Assembly: GCA_033220425.1 (NCBI GenBank)
Contig: CM065649.1
Location: 4,712,001-4,776,000, forward strand
From: Lepraria neglecta
Lineage: Eukaryota; Ascomycota; Lecanoromycetes; Lecanorales; Stereocaulaceae
DNA: 64,000 nt
Direction of reading: 5' to 3'
In this document: positions 31,781-42,091 of the stretch, one piece after another
Layout: each line of letters opens with the position of its first letter
Numbering within the stretch: the first letter of the stretch is position 1
The notes under the pieces: generated by a model
Databases searched by the model: none
Seen by the model: the letters and a program-made list of their open reading frames with translations, nothing else
Told to the model about the DNA's origin: nothing
Made by a program: the position numbers and the translations under genes

Positions 31781-33066
31781 CTACTCTGTTTCTACCATCA
31801 CCTTGAGCACAATTTTGCTTGCTTCGTCATGGCTTCTACCGGCCATTTTAAAAGCACGGTCCACTTCCGCTAGGCCATGGTAGCGGTGAGTAATGAGCTG
31901 GGTCAGATCTGGTAATAGAGAATTTGGACCTGCCACGATCTGAATGGCCTCAGAATATGTGTTTGCGTAACGAAAGGTTCCTACAATATCAACTTCACGG
32001 AGAGCCGCGGCCGAAATGGGTATTTTTTGGACGGGATTGCCCATGCCTACGATGACAACCTTACCGCCTGGTCTTGTGGCCTGAGGGGATTAGAGCCGAG
32101 TCAACAACGCAGAATGCCCACGACTCACATAGATTGCAGCTTGGGTACATGCCTCCACACCCGTACATTCCAACACTACGTCGAATGCACCTTTTGATCC
32201 TGCCTCTGTCTCAAGTCTCTGGCAAGCCAAAGCTGCAGTTTCTTTGGCTATCTCCAGCTTCTCTTCAATATTGTGGCCTTGTTTGAGGGGTGTAGTGACC
32301 CCAGAGTCAGCAAATCCACGCGACGTTGCAAAGGCCACCCTGTTTTGTTGTATGTCTGCAATGGTAACATGTCCTGACCCGGTGACTTTACTCACGGCTG
32401 CACACAGCAGCCCAATTGCACCTGCGCCAAGGATAAGGACTGAGCTCCCGTCGGTGATCTGAGCTCGGCGGGTTGCGTGGATGGCCACGCTCAGTGGCTC
32501 AAGCAAAGCTCCCACGTCGAAGGACACGTGATCTGGCAGTCTGGCCAGTCAGGACAGGTCCAGGCAGAGCTGATAGAGGAGCTCACTTGTGACACCAAGC
32601 CGCAGGATGATTGATGCTTTCTTGGAGAGTCCCCTGGAAGTGTGGAAAAGCCTTCGCCGAGCTCCTGAATTTCATCCCTTCACAGATATTGTATCTTCCC
32701 TCTTTGCACCTCTCACACTCTTCACATGGCAGACCGACTTCCAATGCCACACGATCTCCACGTCTGAAGCCTTCCGCTTGTGATCCCACAGCCAATACCA
32801 TTCCTGCAGACTCGTGGCCCAGGGACAGGGGCTCCTGGACTTGTATATCACCATTGCGGTAGTGTTTGTAGTAGTGTAGGTCGGAGCCGCAGAGAGTGGT
32901 TGCTTGGATGGCGATTTGGAGCTCCTTGGGCCCTGGGAGATTTAGGATCCGGTCTTCCTAAGACGAGAGGAGTGAGCGGGAATATGAGTAGCTAAATACT
33001 AGACGAAGTTACCGGCCGTAGGTCCTTGGGTCCGTGAAGCACAGAGGCTTTGCAGCTCTGAGCCAT
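31781..33066 (-). CDS. Zinc-dependent sorbitol/xylitol-type dehydrogenase (MDR family)
   Basis: A cytosolic polyol:NAD+ oxidoreductase of 378 residues. Four exons (33066-33013, 32957-32587, 32540-32129, 32080-31781) join in phase. Catalytic zinc ligands appear as C41 (LCGSDLHYY) and H66-E67 (LGHES). The structural zinc loop is intact (C96, C99, C102, C110). The Rossmann fingerprint is LILGAGAIGLLCA, followed by an acidic residue in TIADIQ, which favours NAD+. VVLECTGVEA and DIVGTFRYANTY are typical of sorbitol, xylitol and L-arabinitol dehydrogenases. The first exon is short but starts with the expected beta-strand (ASVLHGPKDLR). Which polyol is used cannot be read from sequence. Confidence 0.9.
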
Positions 33067-33916
33067 TGCTGCTCAAAAGTTGATGCCGTTGGTCGCCTTT
33101 ACCGATGGGCGCCCTTCACGAAGACCTTCAGCATAATTGGCCGCTCTATCGTTTTCGAGGAGGACCAGAGGCAGACGATGGCAGGAACATTGCTTGGTCG
33201 AATATGCTTGCTTAGTCATCAATTCAGGGTAGTTAGTACAGCGATCAAGGCAACCTTTTTTCTTCCGGGGTATTAAGCTCGAAAACTCCCTGACCGACCT
33301 CCATTTCAAAGTCTCAAACGAGACTAGCACGCAAACCTCACAGAGTGTTCACAATGGCCGATTAGACCCTAGGCTGGCATAGATAGAGCATACGGCTTTT
33401 CGGTCAATTCAAGCTATCATTGGGTATAATGACCTCCACATATACAACTTTGACAAACCCCAATCACTCCGCAATCCAACTCTCACGTGTATCTCCTTGC
33501 TTTTGGTGAATTCCCTTCATTTCGAATTCGACATCTTCATCAATAGGCCAGGAGCCTTCTGTCTAGAGTTCAAACTTGTGTTCGTAACATGGTATCAACC
33601 CTCAATAGCCTAGGCTTGACTCACATCACCAGCATTCCAATCTGTTTCAACCGCTTTAGAATGTTCTCGTTCAATGCTCGATTCTTCTCCACATTTGCCG
33701 GATTATTAACCGTTTGTCTCCAAACTTCTTTTCAAATTTGTCGAGCCCTAATCGAAAACACCAAGGTCGTAGGTTAGATCAAGACTGATCGAACTGCATT
33801 GGGCAGTAGCAAGTCGGTCTCTGAATATGTTTTTCGCAACTGCACGGCCATAATAAAGGACGATGTGATTTCCCGGAATTGATTGATATATCTTGAAGGA
33901 TTATCGGAACATTTAG
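33067..33916. other. Intergenic, no gene recognised
   Basis: Promoter of the polyol dehydrogenase plus non-coding sequence. Only short motif-free frames are present. Confidence 0.5.
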
Positions 33917-34190
33917 TTAGAGTGTCCCTGTTGTCAGGCGCAAGTCCTTAGGGTCACCCGGTGCGTAGGTGCTATTTCTCATCTGTGGCTGGCCCGTATG
34001 ATGATGATGCTGCAGTCCATCATAGGCGCTACCATTCTGCCCATTGTAGCCTTGCAGGTTGTAGCCCTGTTGTGGGTATCCACGCTGCTCTGGGTACATC
34101 TCTTGCCCATGGCCTTCTGTCTGGTGCCGATGGTGATGGCGGTTGCCTTAAGGTCGGGACTGGGGATTCTCCTGAAGACTAGGCTGGTCG
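33917..34190 (-). pseudogene. Tyr/Gln/His-rich short protein, probably broken
   Basis: An ATG-started frame of 60 residues (34099-33917) is rich in Gly, Tyr and Gln (MYPEQRGYPQQGYNLQGYNG, then a run of four His). The same reading frame continues upstream with ESYYDQPSLQENPQSRP and, after a single TAA, a His-rich piece (GNRHHHRHQTEGHGQE). The composition is continuous across the stop, which suggests one longer low-complexity protein interrupted by nonsense; CAA-to-TAA would explain it. An unrecognised intron is the other possibility. I do not recognise the family. Confidence 0.35.
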
Positions 34191-34775
34191 TAGTAGGATT
34201 CTGCTGTCGTGGTGAGTTAGATCTTAACCTGTATAACTTGCATGGGTGTAGGTGATGTGATAGTTGAAGGATCGTGAATGAAGGCTTGGAATGCGGCCTT
34301 GACTTGTGACGGGCTTGGACCCTGGCGGGGCTAAAAATAACTTGTTTCCGGGCATGCGTCGTCCAAATTTGACTGACGAGCTACGGCTACCAATGAAAAT
34401 ATTGCCATAGCCTGAAGATGTGGATGAGAAGGATTTAAGAAGCTGATGGATTCTTCTCCAGAAATTCTTCTCTGCCCCTTCGCATCCATCCAATACGAAG
34501 GTGGCTGAGCACCCTGAAGAAAGGCCCACCGGGAAATCGGCGAGCTTACGAGTCGGGTGGCGAAGGCACTGCTGCTCGTGTTAGAAGCCTTTGTTTATAA
34601 ACGTTTCGATGTTTTAGACCGTCTTATCTTATTCACACCCTTTTATAGTCGCTACAAAAACAAATTTCCCTTTATGAATATGTCCATTCGTTGTTATTAG
34701 CTATTCTTCCAGCGATCGTCGACTAGATTCTCCATCAAATTTGTCTACTCTTTTTCGATCTGCCACCCCCGCAAA
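34191..34775. other. Intergenic
   Basis: Upstream region of the PLC-like gene; AT-rich and CT-rich just before the start codon, as in a fungal core promoter. No gene is supported. Confidence 0.5.
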
Positions 34776-35867
34776 ATGAGGAGCCTTATACTTTTATCGT
34801 TGGTTGCTCAAGCTGCCTTTGGTGCCGTCTTAGCTCCACGAAATACATCATATGCTTGCAACAACTCTCCAGATCTCTGCTCAAGATCATACTCGAACAT
34901 CACTCAACTGGGTGCTCACGACAGCCCCTTCCTCACCAGCACATCTTCAGAAACCATAAGCTTCACCAACGCTGGTAATCAGAACGTCAATAGCACAGCC
35001 CAGCTTACTGCCGGCGTTCGACTTCTGACAGCACAAGTCCACAACAACAATGGCTCATGGCATCTTTGCCATACGAGCTGCAGCCTGCTTGACGCTGGAA
35101 CGCTGAGTGCATGGCTGTCAGAGATCAAGACCTGGATGGATGCCAATCCTCACGATGTGGTTACCATCCTGTTGGTCAATTCAGACAACGCCTCGGCGGC
35201 GGATCTTAATTCTGAGTTCGAAGCTGCGAACATCACATCATACGCTTACACACCTCCATCAACCACGACAGCTCTTACTACGTGGCCCACGCTCCAAGAA
35301 CTTATCTCGAACTCGACTCGCCTCGTCACATTCGTTGCTTCCCTGGATCCGTCATCGAATACAGTAGCTCCTTACCTGCTTGATGAATTCACATTCATCT
35401 TCGAGAACCCATACAGCGTGACAACCCTCTCCAACTTCTCCTGTGTCGCAGATAGGCCGCCAATAGTCCAAGGTCAAACAACGACAGCGATATCCTCCGG
35501 ACGTCTGCCATTGGTGAACCATTTCCTGGATCAAAACATTGGATTTGGTATCGACACTCCGGACACAGGCAACATCACGACCACAAACGGCAAGACAGGG
35601 ACAGGAAGCTTGGGACAGGCAGCGAGCGATTGCTCGGCTCTGTACGGAAAGGCACCTGCCTTCCTCCTTGTGGACTTTTTCGATGAGGGCTCGACGATCA
35701 GCATCGTCAACAGCTTAAATGGGGTGGAAGCATCGACGACTGGGCAGACGCAGCCTTCGGTAACTGCACAAAGTGATGCGGGAGGAAGAAATGGAGGTGG
35801 TCCTTTGGACTTGGGAAGTGGGAGCATTTTGGGGTTAGCTCTCGCGATGGTCGCGTGCCTCGTATAG
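34776..35867 (+). CDS. Secreted, probably GPI-anchored PLC-like phosphodiesterase
   Basis: An intronless frame of 363 residues with a signal peptide (MRSLILLSLVAQAAFGAV). The fold is the PI-PLC X-domain type: YSNITQLGAHDSPF contains the first catalytic-type His (H48); LTAGVRLLTAQVH, then CHTSCSLLDAGTLSAWLSEI and PHDVVTILLVNSDN, match fungal PLC-like secreted proteins. Eukaryotic PLC usually has a second catalytic His within the strand after RxxDxR; here the stretch reads RLLTAQVHNN, so activity is uncertain. Many NxT/S sequons occur. The C-terminus is a Gly/Ser linker followed by a hydrophobic tail (SILGLALAMVACLV), a typical GPI-attachment signal, so the protein would be on the cell surface. 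Confidence 0.86.
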   Translation: MRSLILLSLVAQAAFGAVLAPRNTSYACNNSPDLCSRSYSNITQLGAHDSPFLTSTSSETISFTNAGNQNVNSTAQLTAGVRLLTAQVHNNNGSWHLCHTSCSLLDAGTLSAWLSEIKTWMDANPHDVVTILLVNSDNASAADLNSEFEAANITSYAYTPPSTTTALTTWPTLQELISNSTRLVTFVASLDPSSNTVAPYLLDEFTFIFENPYSVTTLSNFSCVADRPPIVQGQTTTAISSGRLPLVNHFLDQNIGFGIDTPDTGNITTTNGKTGTGSLGQAASDCSALYGKAPAFLLVDFFDEGSTISIVNSLNGVEASTTGQTQPSVTAQSDAGGRNGGGPLDLGSGSILGLALAMVACLV

Positions 35868-37166
35868 AAGCCCTGGAAGGACTCAACGAAAGAGAAATGT
35901 TATGATGAAAGAGCATGAAATTGCATTGCATAGGACATACTGCATTGGGAAGGTCATATTGCATAGCGTGGGGCGTACTTTGCTAGCATTTTCACCAGTC
36001 ACTGGGTCCATAGACAAGATTCAAATGAATATGTCCTATCGACCTCATGACTTGACATCCGCAGCCAAGATGTTATTGACAGCTGTGACTTTGTCACTGA
36101 ATGTCTGCTCCTTATCGGTTCTATCCCCAAATCAGAATATGCACCATCGTCCAATCACCCAAGTAGTAGTACATACCTCGATCCGACTCGTATATCAGTC
36201 TGGATCCGCACAACACCCTTCTGATGCAGCATGCAATGCGCCTGACCAATCAGCCGCATCACATCGTCCCACGACCCTTCTGCCCTCTGTCGTCAGCCTC
36301 ACTGCAAATCCCAGAATAATCTTAAGATGTCCACCTACCAACAGTCGTTCCAGCAGAGTGCATTGAATATGTCAGATTACTCTTTTGCATTAGACGTTGC
36401 ACGTCTGCTACTTCTTTGGATACGGATGCTGTTTGTGTGCCGATCTACGCCTGGTTCAGCAAAGAATGCGAGGTGGGGGTTGGTCGTACAGGGATGAGGC
36501 AGAAGTCTGCGACGCATCTCTCGGGGGTGCCGAGTTGTGACAGATCTACTGCCTTTTCGGCCATGACTACGAGGTGCTGATGTTGGAAGCACGAGATGCT
36601 ATCATTGTGGTGGGGAAACGAAGGTGGAACGTAGTTCTATCACAAGCCTTTGAGTTTGCTCCCGCCAAGCCCCTTTCTAAAGAACTCAACCGTTTCAACC
36701 TCAAACGCTCGTTGTTTGTCTCCTTATTTGGCGCTGTTCGACCCTGTGTATCAGTTCCCTTAAAGTATTGTATTGTTTAGTTGGCTTTCTACTTTATCGA
36801 TATCGCCTTGTATTAATTGCTCGCCCCTACTCTCGCTCCGCTACCACGCCTGGAAAATTTGGTTGGGTTTGTCTGCCTCAAGGATACTTAAGTACAAGCA
36901 AACGTATAATTACAGTATAAACGGACTTCGGGCCCGAAACCTCCTTTGATAGTGTACGCGTGTTGCCACCTCCTACCCACGTAGCACTGCCATTGCGTCC
37001 TACGACATACACCCCTTCAAGTCGGACACCGGTCTTTCATTCATTACTTCGTTTCTCTTACAGAACCTCTACTATCACTATACGGGCAACTCTCCTGCAT
37101 TCATCGCACTTTTAAGACCCAGTCGTCGTTTCTGGACACAGAACCCATCTGAGTCTCTAAATAACC
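35868..37166. other. Intergenic, no gene recognised
   Basis: A 1.3 kb stretch between two plus-strand genes. The frame at 35902-36366 has no motif. The last 200 bases are CT-rich and are likely the IPK1 promoter and leader. Confidence 0.5.
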
Positions 37167-38275
37167 ATGCTCACTCTCGACCTCTCCGACGTCCGACTAG
37201 AGTATCTGGCCGAAGGAGCTGCAAACATCGTCTACAGGATCCTTCCTCCAGACACCGGCCCCAGCACAGCGGCAGATCTACAGTTTGAGAGCGATGGCTA
37301 CGACTCAGACACACCTCTACCAACCCAAATCCCACCATTACAGCTTGATCCCCATCTGAATGGAAAGCTGGTCAGGTTGAGAAAGGACTTGCAAACTGCA
37401 ACACCAACGGAGGAGTCACACAGACATTTCGAGACGATGATACAACCACTCTTCCAGAGTGAGAACCTCATAGGATCAGAGTTATTTCGAATATCTCGAT
37501 CTCTACTGAAAGACTGCAACGCAAGCCTCCGCAAGATGGAGAAAAATGGCAAAAGGCCAGCAAAGCGTCACGGAGTTTACTTGGTCGAGAATGAGAAGCA
37601 CGGCTGCCTTATTATGGACATGAGCTCAAAATGTGGCGAAGCGTCCACATGTCTTGAATTCAAACCCAAATGGCTAGTCCAATCACCGTCCGCCCCTAAT
37701 GGATCGAGAAGATGCCGCACATGTGCACTGAGGGCGATGAAGCGCGAGAACAAGGCCGATCCTCCAGAAAAATCGAAAGCCGGCTTTTGTCCTCTGAACC
37801 TGGTTTCCTATGACAAAACCAAGATCGGGATCTTCTTGGACCATATCATAGGGCCAAGTCCTGACCGCAAGGCCCTGAATCTACGAGGACGGCTGATTGA
37901 CTTCCTTCACAAGAACCCGCTCCTGGAGAAAATTAGAAGTTTGCAATTGGAGTTGGATCCGGAAGGCGTCTTCAAGGCCGATCTATTGTCTCCCAAGTTC
38001 CTGGCTGCTATGACATTGCGGGATTGCACTCTTTTCTTGAAGGTATGTGTAGACGTTGCCTCTAACGACTTCGACAGTAGCTAAAACCCGCCCAGGTTCC
38101 TACGAGTGGAAAAGGTGCCATTGAAGCTCGGCTCGGAGATCTGGATCTCAAAACTTCGTCCGGAAGGAAAGCTGAGTACTGGAGGAGCTTGGAAAGGCAG
38201 CTTGTCGATGAAGGATGGTACACAGCGACAGAGAGGGACAAGGCAGCGCATGAGAATCTTTGCCAGCTGTCTTGA
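37167..38275 (+). CDS. IPK1: Inositol-pentakisphosphate 2-kinase
   Basis: This kinase phosphorylates IP5 at position 2 to make phytate (IP6), needed for mRNA export. Two exons (37167-38042, 38096-38275) join in phase to 351 residues. The N-lobe nucleotide loop is EYLAEGAANIVYRI. The family box appears as GCLIMDMSSKCGEASTCLEF with KPKW, corresponding to the EIKPK motif of IPK1 proteins. The segment RRCRTCALRAMKR and SKAGFCPLNLVS follow, as in fungal homologues. The second exon gives the typical end IEARLGDLDLKT and EYWRSLERQLVDEGWY. Exon 1 would otherwise run 14 codons into the intron, so the spliced form is clearly better. It is convergent with a lipocalin-like gene. Confidence 0.92.
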
Positions 38276-38613
38276 TGAGGTAATTAACGGTGTTTGCTAG
38301 ACAGTGGTAATGTCATTGGGTATATAAGCGTGCTGATTGCACAGATCCAAAAAGCAAAGGAGTAGAAGGGTCCCCTTTCCTTGGGCAACATCGGCCATTT
38401 TTACAACCCTTGGACTGAAATCTTTGCGCAAGTATTCTTCTCGTCTTCTTGCCGCTTTCCCTCTCCCATTTTGTCGAGTTTTGCTCCCTCTCGACGTCAT
38501 CTGCGACCCCATTATATAATTCTGGGAGAAGAGGGAGCCTTCGTATGACGCCATACTCTGGGTAATTCATCGCAGAGATGCGTCGGCTGCCTACCCTCAA
38601 ACCAGTGGCAACC
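38276..38613. other. Intergenic between convergent genes
   Basis: Short 3' flanks of IPK1 and the lipocalin-like gene. Nothing was recognised. Confidence 0.5.
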
Positions 38614-39180
38614 TCAATCCCTCTTAACCTCAAAGATCTCCGCCGCAAGCTTCTTCACTGGCTCATGCTCCACCGAAGCCAACGCCTCCGTAATGCCAGT
38701 CACGACAGTCTCCGACAGTCCCTCCTTCGTTCTCGAATAAATATCGATTCCAGCGGGCGTGAACAGCGTCTTGGCAAAGAATGTAACAGCCCACTGCTGT
38801 CCGGCCTCCAAGTCTCCATACCCTAGCACTTCCCAATGGCTCGATGCAATCATCAACATTCCTTTCCCTCGCCAATCCCATGCCCCAGTGTCTTTCCCGC
38901 TCGCCGTGTCAATGCCAGTCACGGTCTTGACTTTGTCGGAGGAGAGAGTTTGGTAAGACACGATATCGTCAAGCTTGTTCGTGACGTCTTGTGCAGGAGA
39001 AGGGGTCGTAGGAGGAAGGGATCTGTAGGTGATAGTAACATTTCGTTTGGGCTTCCACATGGGGAGGGTGGAGTGCGTGACATGCCATGTTCCAGAGAGC
39101 CAGTCTGTCGTTGGAGGTGTGAAAGCTGGCTGGGGGAGGCCGGAGTTGCTGGGTGGGCGCACTGCGATTGCGGCCGCCAT
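38614..39180 (-). CDS. Lipocalin-like cytosolic protein, unknown ligand
   Basis: An intronless frame of 188 residues. After a Pro-rich start it shows the lipocalin-type opening DWLSGTWHVTHSTLPMWKPK (GxW motif) and then alternating strands: RNVTITYRSLPP, IVSYQTLSSD, AWDWRGKGMLMIASSHWEVL, QWAVTFFAKTLFTPAGIDIY. It ends with a helix (EPVKKLAAEIFEV). There is no signal peptide, so it should act inside the cell. The lipocalin link is from pattern only. The ATG at 39180 is the first in frame and well placed. Confidence 0.65.
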   Translation of the reverse strand: MAAAIAVRPPSNSGLPQPAFTPPTTDWLSGTWHVTHSTLPMWKPKRNVTITYRSLPPTTPSPAQDVTNKLDDIVSYQTLSSDKVKTVTGIDTASGKDTGAWDWRGKGMLMIASSHWEVLGYGDLEAGQQWAVTFFAKTLFTPAGIDIYSRTKEGLSETVVTGITEALASVEHEPVKKLAAEIFEVKRD

Positions 39181-39305
39181 TGTTCCTGATGAATAAACAA
39201 CGGAGTATTATGGCGTAGGATTGCAATGAGCCAATAACAAGTAGTTGCTCAGGGGGTGCTTACTGATGTCCGCAGAGACCTCCGCACAACATGCTGACAA
39301 ACTTC

Positions 39306-39343
39306 GATGCCGAGACCTTATCTAGATGCCGAGACCTTATCTA
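39306..39343. repeat. Perfect 19-base tandem duplication
   Basis: The 19-base unit GATGCCGAGACCTTATCTA occurs twice head to tail without a mismatch, followed by the first six bases of a third copy. It lies upstream of the lipocalin-like gene. Confidence 0.85.
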
Positions 39344-39658
39344 GATGCCTGCCGTCCATCTCCCGCTGAATTTTCCGCGAACATGACCAGGCTCTGAGGT
39401 CACCGATTGAAGGTGTTTATAAATCTACATTCGGATAATGGGAAATGCCGAAATATGTCAAATAGAAGAGGATTTTATTGCCTGGAAAGCCAATCGCTTA
39501 CGTGACTTTGCAACATGCGTCAAGCATTCACATCGATAACGGTTGTATTACTACTGGTGCTAGCAATTGCATTGCAAATTCCGGTCATTCACAACATGGC
39601 GGCGCAATTGCTTAGGCAAGCCTTACCTATTCATTCCGCCCGAGGGCTCCTGCCCCAC

Positions 39659-39663
39659 TATAA
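39659..39663 (+). promoter_or_regulatory. TATA-like box of the nitroreductase gene
   Basis: TATAA lies 105 bases upstream of the ATG at 39764. Its position favours that start over the in-frame ATG at 39515, which would lie upstream of the box. Confidence 0.45.
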
Positions 39664-39763
39664 GTATTCCTTGCCTTCCGCTTTCCTTACTTCCTCAATC
39701 TTCAATCAACAAACATACCAATCACATCACAACCAAAAGCACTTCACCACCTCAACCTTCACA

Positions 39764-40488
39764 ATGGCAGAATCCAAGCCCTTCCTCGCGGCCGTCGAAT
39801 CCCGCCGCACCTACTACCAACTCAGCAACGAGTCTCCCATCTCTGACGCTCGCATCAAAGAGATCGTCACCTTTGCTCTTAAACATACTCCCAGCTCATT
39901 CAATTCACAGACCAGCCGTTTGGTACTCGTACTCAAGAAGGAGCACGAGAAGCTATGGGACGCCATCACAGAGGTGTACAAGGCTATGCTGCCTGAGGAC
40001 AAGTTCACTCATGCCAAGCAGAGGTTCGACGGATTCAGGGCCGGTTATGGCACCGTGAGTTCACTTCGATTCCCAATTCACTAGAAGAACTTCGAACTTA
40101 CCAGCCGGGATCTAGGTCCTCTTCTATGAAGATACGACCAACGTCCGTGAATTCCAGGAGAAATTCCCGACGTACGAGGACAAGTTCCCTCAATGTATAC
40201 TCCTCCAGCCCTCCTATGACTGTGTCACCAGCTAACATCTTCTCCCATTCAGGGTCTGAGCAAACCAGCGGCATGATGCAATACGTCATCTGGACCGCCC
40301 TCGAGACAGAGGGCATGGGCGTCAATCTCCAGCATTACAACCCACCGATCGACACCCGCCTCGAGACCGAGTACGGCGTCCCACCTACGTGGAGTCTGAA
40401 ATCGCAGATGGTGTTTGGGAAGCCCACTGGTCAGCCTGGGGAGAAGATCTTCAAGCCTATTGAGGAGAGGATGAAGGTCTTTGAATAA
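39764..40488 (+). CDS. Nitroreductase-family protein (HBN1/FRM2-like)
   Basis: An FMN-dependent NAD(P)H oxidoreductase of 201 residues. Three exons (39764-40054, 40116-40194, 40253-40488) join in phase. It begins MAESKPFLAAVESRRTYYQL, the usual start of fungal HBN1/FRM2 proteins. The segments IKEIVTFALKHTPSSFNSQT (FMN phosphate side), VLFYEDTTNVREFQEKFP and SGMMQYVIWTALETEGMGVN are family hallmarks, and FGKPTGQP lies near the C-terminus. The frame stays open upstream to an ATG at 39515 and would add 83 residues with a hydrophobic segment; the TATA-like position argues against it. The family acts in nitro-aromatic detoxification and fatty-acid signalling. Confidence 0.9.
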
Positions 40489-40779
40489 ATGATAGGGTGA
40501 TTTGGGTGGGCTGATGATAAAAAGTCCCGGCACCTCAAGCGAAGAGATCGATGACCTGGCATGAAGCGACAACATAGCATTAGAGCTATAGAGTCATAAA
40601 ACTCATTAAAAGCATCATGCTACCCGGAAATGGACCATACTTTCGAAGCCTGTAGTCTATTCAAATCTCTACCCAGGGTATACGCACCGGCAAATGCATA
40701 CGACGTCTTCCTTCCAACGCCATGCAAGATGCAGCAATTTAGCGCCCACAATTTTCCAGTCGACAATTAATCATGAAGC

Positions 40780-41736
40780 CTACGAAGCTTCTGCTTCCCT
40801 CTTAAACGCCGCCAACCTCTCCTCTTTCTCCCTCAGCGTTCCTCTCTCCCGCTTGACCAGTACATCAACAGTCTTCATCGCTTCTCTCAAGCGAAGTAGC
40901 TCGGAATCCTCCGTCTTCAGACTATACGGATTCTCCTTGCTATTGTCCCGCGGAATCTCAGCGCTCCTCTCTCCTTGCTTCTTGATCGTCGAAGCTTGCT
41001 TTGATCCTTTCGATCCCTTCCCCCTCCCGGGTTGGGGAGCGCCGCTGGTCAAGATATCGTAGAAAGGCTCCACAGGCTCGTTGAAGATGATCTCCTCATA
41101 ATTCTGCGAGATGATGGCCTCCCTTCTCTCTTTCTGCCCTTCAGCATCTGGGCCATACGGATGTAATTTCAGAGCATGCCATAGCGTCTGCGCTTTCTCG
41201 TTCGCCTCGGACATGAAGTAGAGCTTCAACTGAACTTCGAACTCGCCCCATCCTGACTCCGTGACTTCGAACGGTGGAGACTCGATCATCCGGGAGGAGT
41301 TGGCGTAGGTTTCGTGTAGCTTGAATTGCACCTTCTTGAGCCAATAGGATATGTCTTCGCCGTCGACGCCGCGGACGTAGACGGACCATAGGTGTGTGTG
41401 TTCTGCTGTTATGCCTGCGGGGCGGTTGTTGGGGTCGATGGGTTTGGCTATCGAGCCGTAGACTGATAGATGGTGAGTCAGCAAGCTGGAGCAGGAGTTT
41501 GATGGAGGTAGGGACATACCGAAGGGTCGGTATACTTGGATACCCTTGACACGGTCTTTGTTAGATATTTTTGGGGTAGGCATATCGGATGTGGATGTCC
41601 GTGTTTGAGGAGTGATACAGCTGATATGTAAAGCATATATAGAACGGGAGTGAAGTGAATGTGGATGCGGATTGCTGCCTAGAGATGGGGAAGTCGTACA
41701 TACCTTCACACGCTTTGTACCCGCCGGAGCTGGCAT
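40780..41736 (-). CDS. YAF9: YEATS-domain chromatin reader YAF9
   Basis: A nuclear subunit of SWR1 and NuA4 that reads acetyl- and crotonyl-lysine on histone H3. Three exons (41736-41704, 41544-41520, 41462-40780) join in phase to 246 residues; the middle exon is only 25 bases. The joins restore [17 protein letters not shown], the conserved YAF9 start. The YEATS domain follows: [27 protein letters not shown] and [37 protein letters not shown] is also typical. The C-terminus forms a coiled coil ([19 protein letters not shown]). It is divergent to the COQ11-like gene with 355 bases between the start codons, so they probably share a promoter. Confidence 0.94.
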   Translation of the reverse strand: MPAPAGTKRVKVCTTSPSLGSNPHPHSLHSRSIYALHISCITPQTRTSTSDMPTPKISNKDRVKGIQVYRPFGMSLPPSNSCSSLLTHHLSVYGSIAKPIDPNNRPAGITAEHTHLWSVYVRGVDGEDISYWLKKVQFKLHETYANSSRMIESPPFEVTESGWGEFEVQLKLYFMSEANEKAQTLWHALKLHPYGPDAEGQKERREAIISQNYEEIIFNEPVEPFYDILTSGAPQPGRGKGSKGSKQASTIKKQGERSAEIPRDNSKENPYSLKTEDSELLRLREAMKTVDVLVKRERGTLREKEERLAAFKREAEAS

Positions 41737-42091
41737 GTTGAAGAAGTGAAGGGAGGGCGCTGCCAATGGGCTTCCCCTTCGTCGGGTGCGACTTCCTAGG
41801 CCAACGGAAGCTAAGCACTCGTGGTACAGAGCCAGGGAACCCTAGAACAAGGCTTGCAAGAGGGCTTCTTCGCAGGAAGCTGGAGGGGTACGTTATTATT
41901 GTGTAAGAGCGGAGAAAGCCCGGCTCCCCACCAGATCTGATTTTGCGTGAGGCTGAAAGATCCCTGCGTAGATCCTCGGACAAGCTTCCTCGATGCTGAT
42001 GTCAAGTCGACATGCGACTTTTGCCCTCAGATGACAGACAGTATTGCTTCTTGACAGCCTTTCATTAGGATATTGGTAGCGAGCTAGGAGT
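41737..42091. promoter_or_regulatory. Bidirectional promoter YAF9 / COQ11-like
   Basis: A 355-base gap between two outward start codons, with no other coding sequence supported. A shared promoter is inferred from the spacing alone. Confidence 0.5.

Larger units (their letters stand above)
39181..39763. other. Divergent promoter region
   Basis: Lies between the lipocalin-like gene (minus) and the nitroreductase gene (plus). It holds a 19-base tandem duplication at 39306-39343 and a TATA-like box at 39659-39663. Confidence 0.55.
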
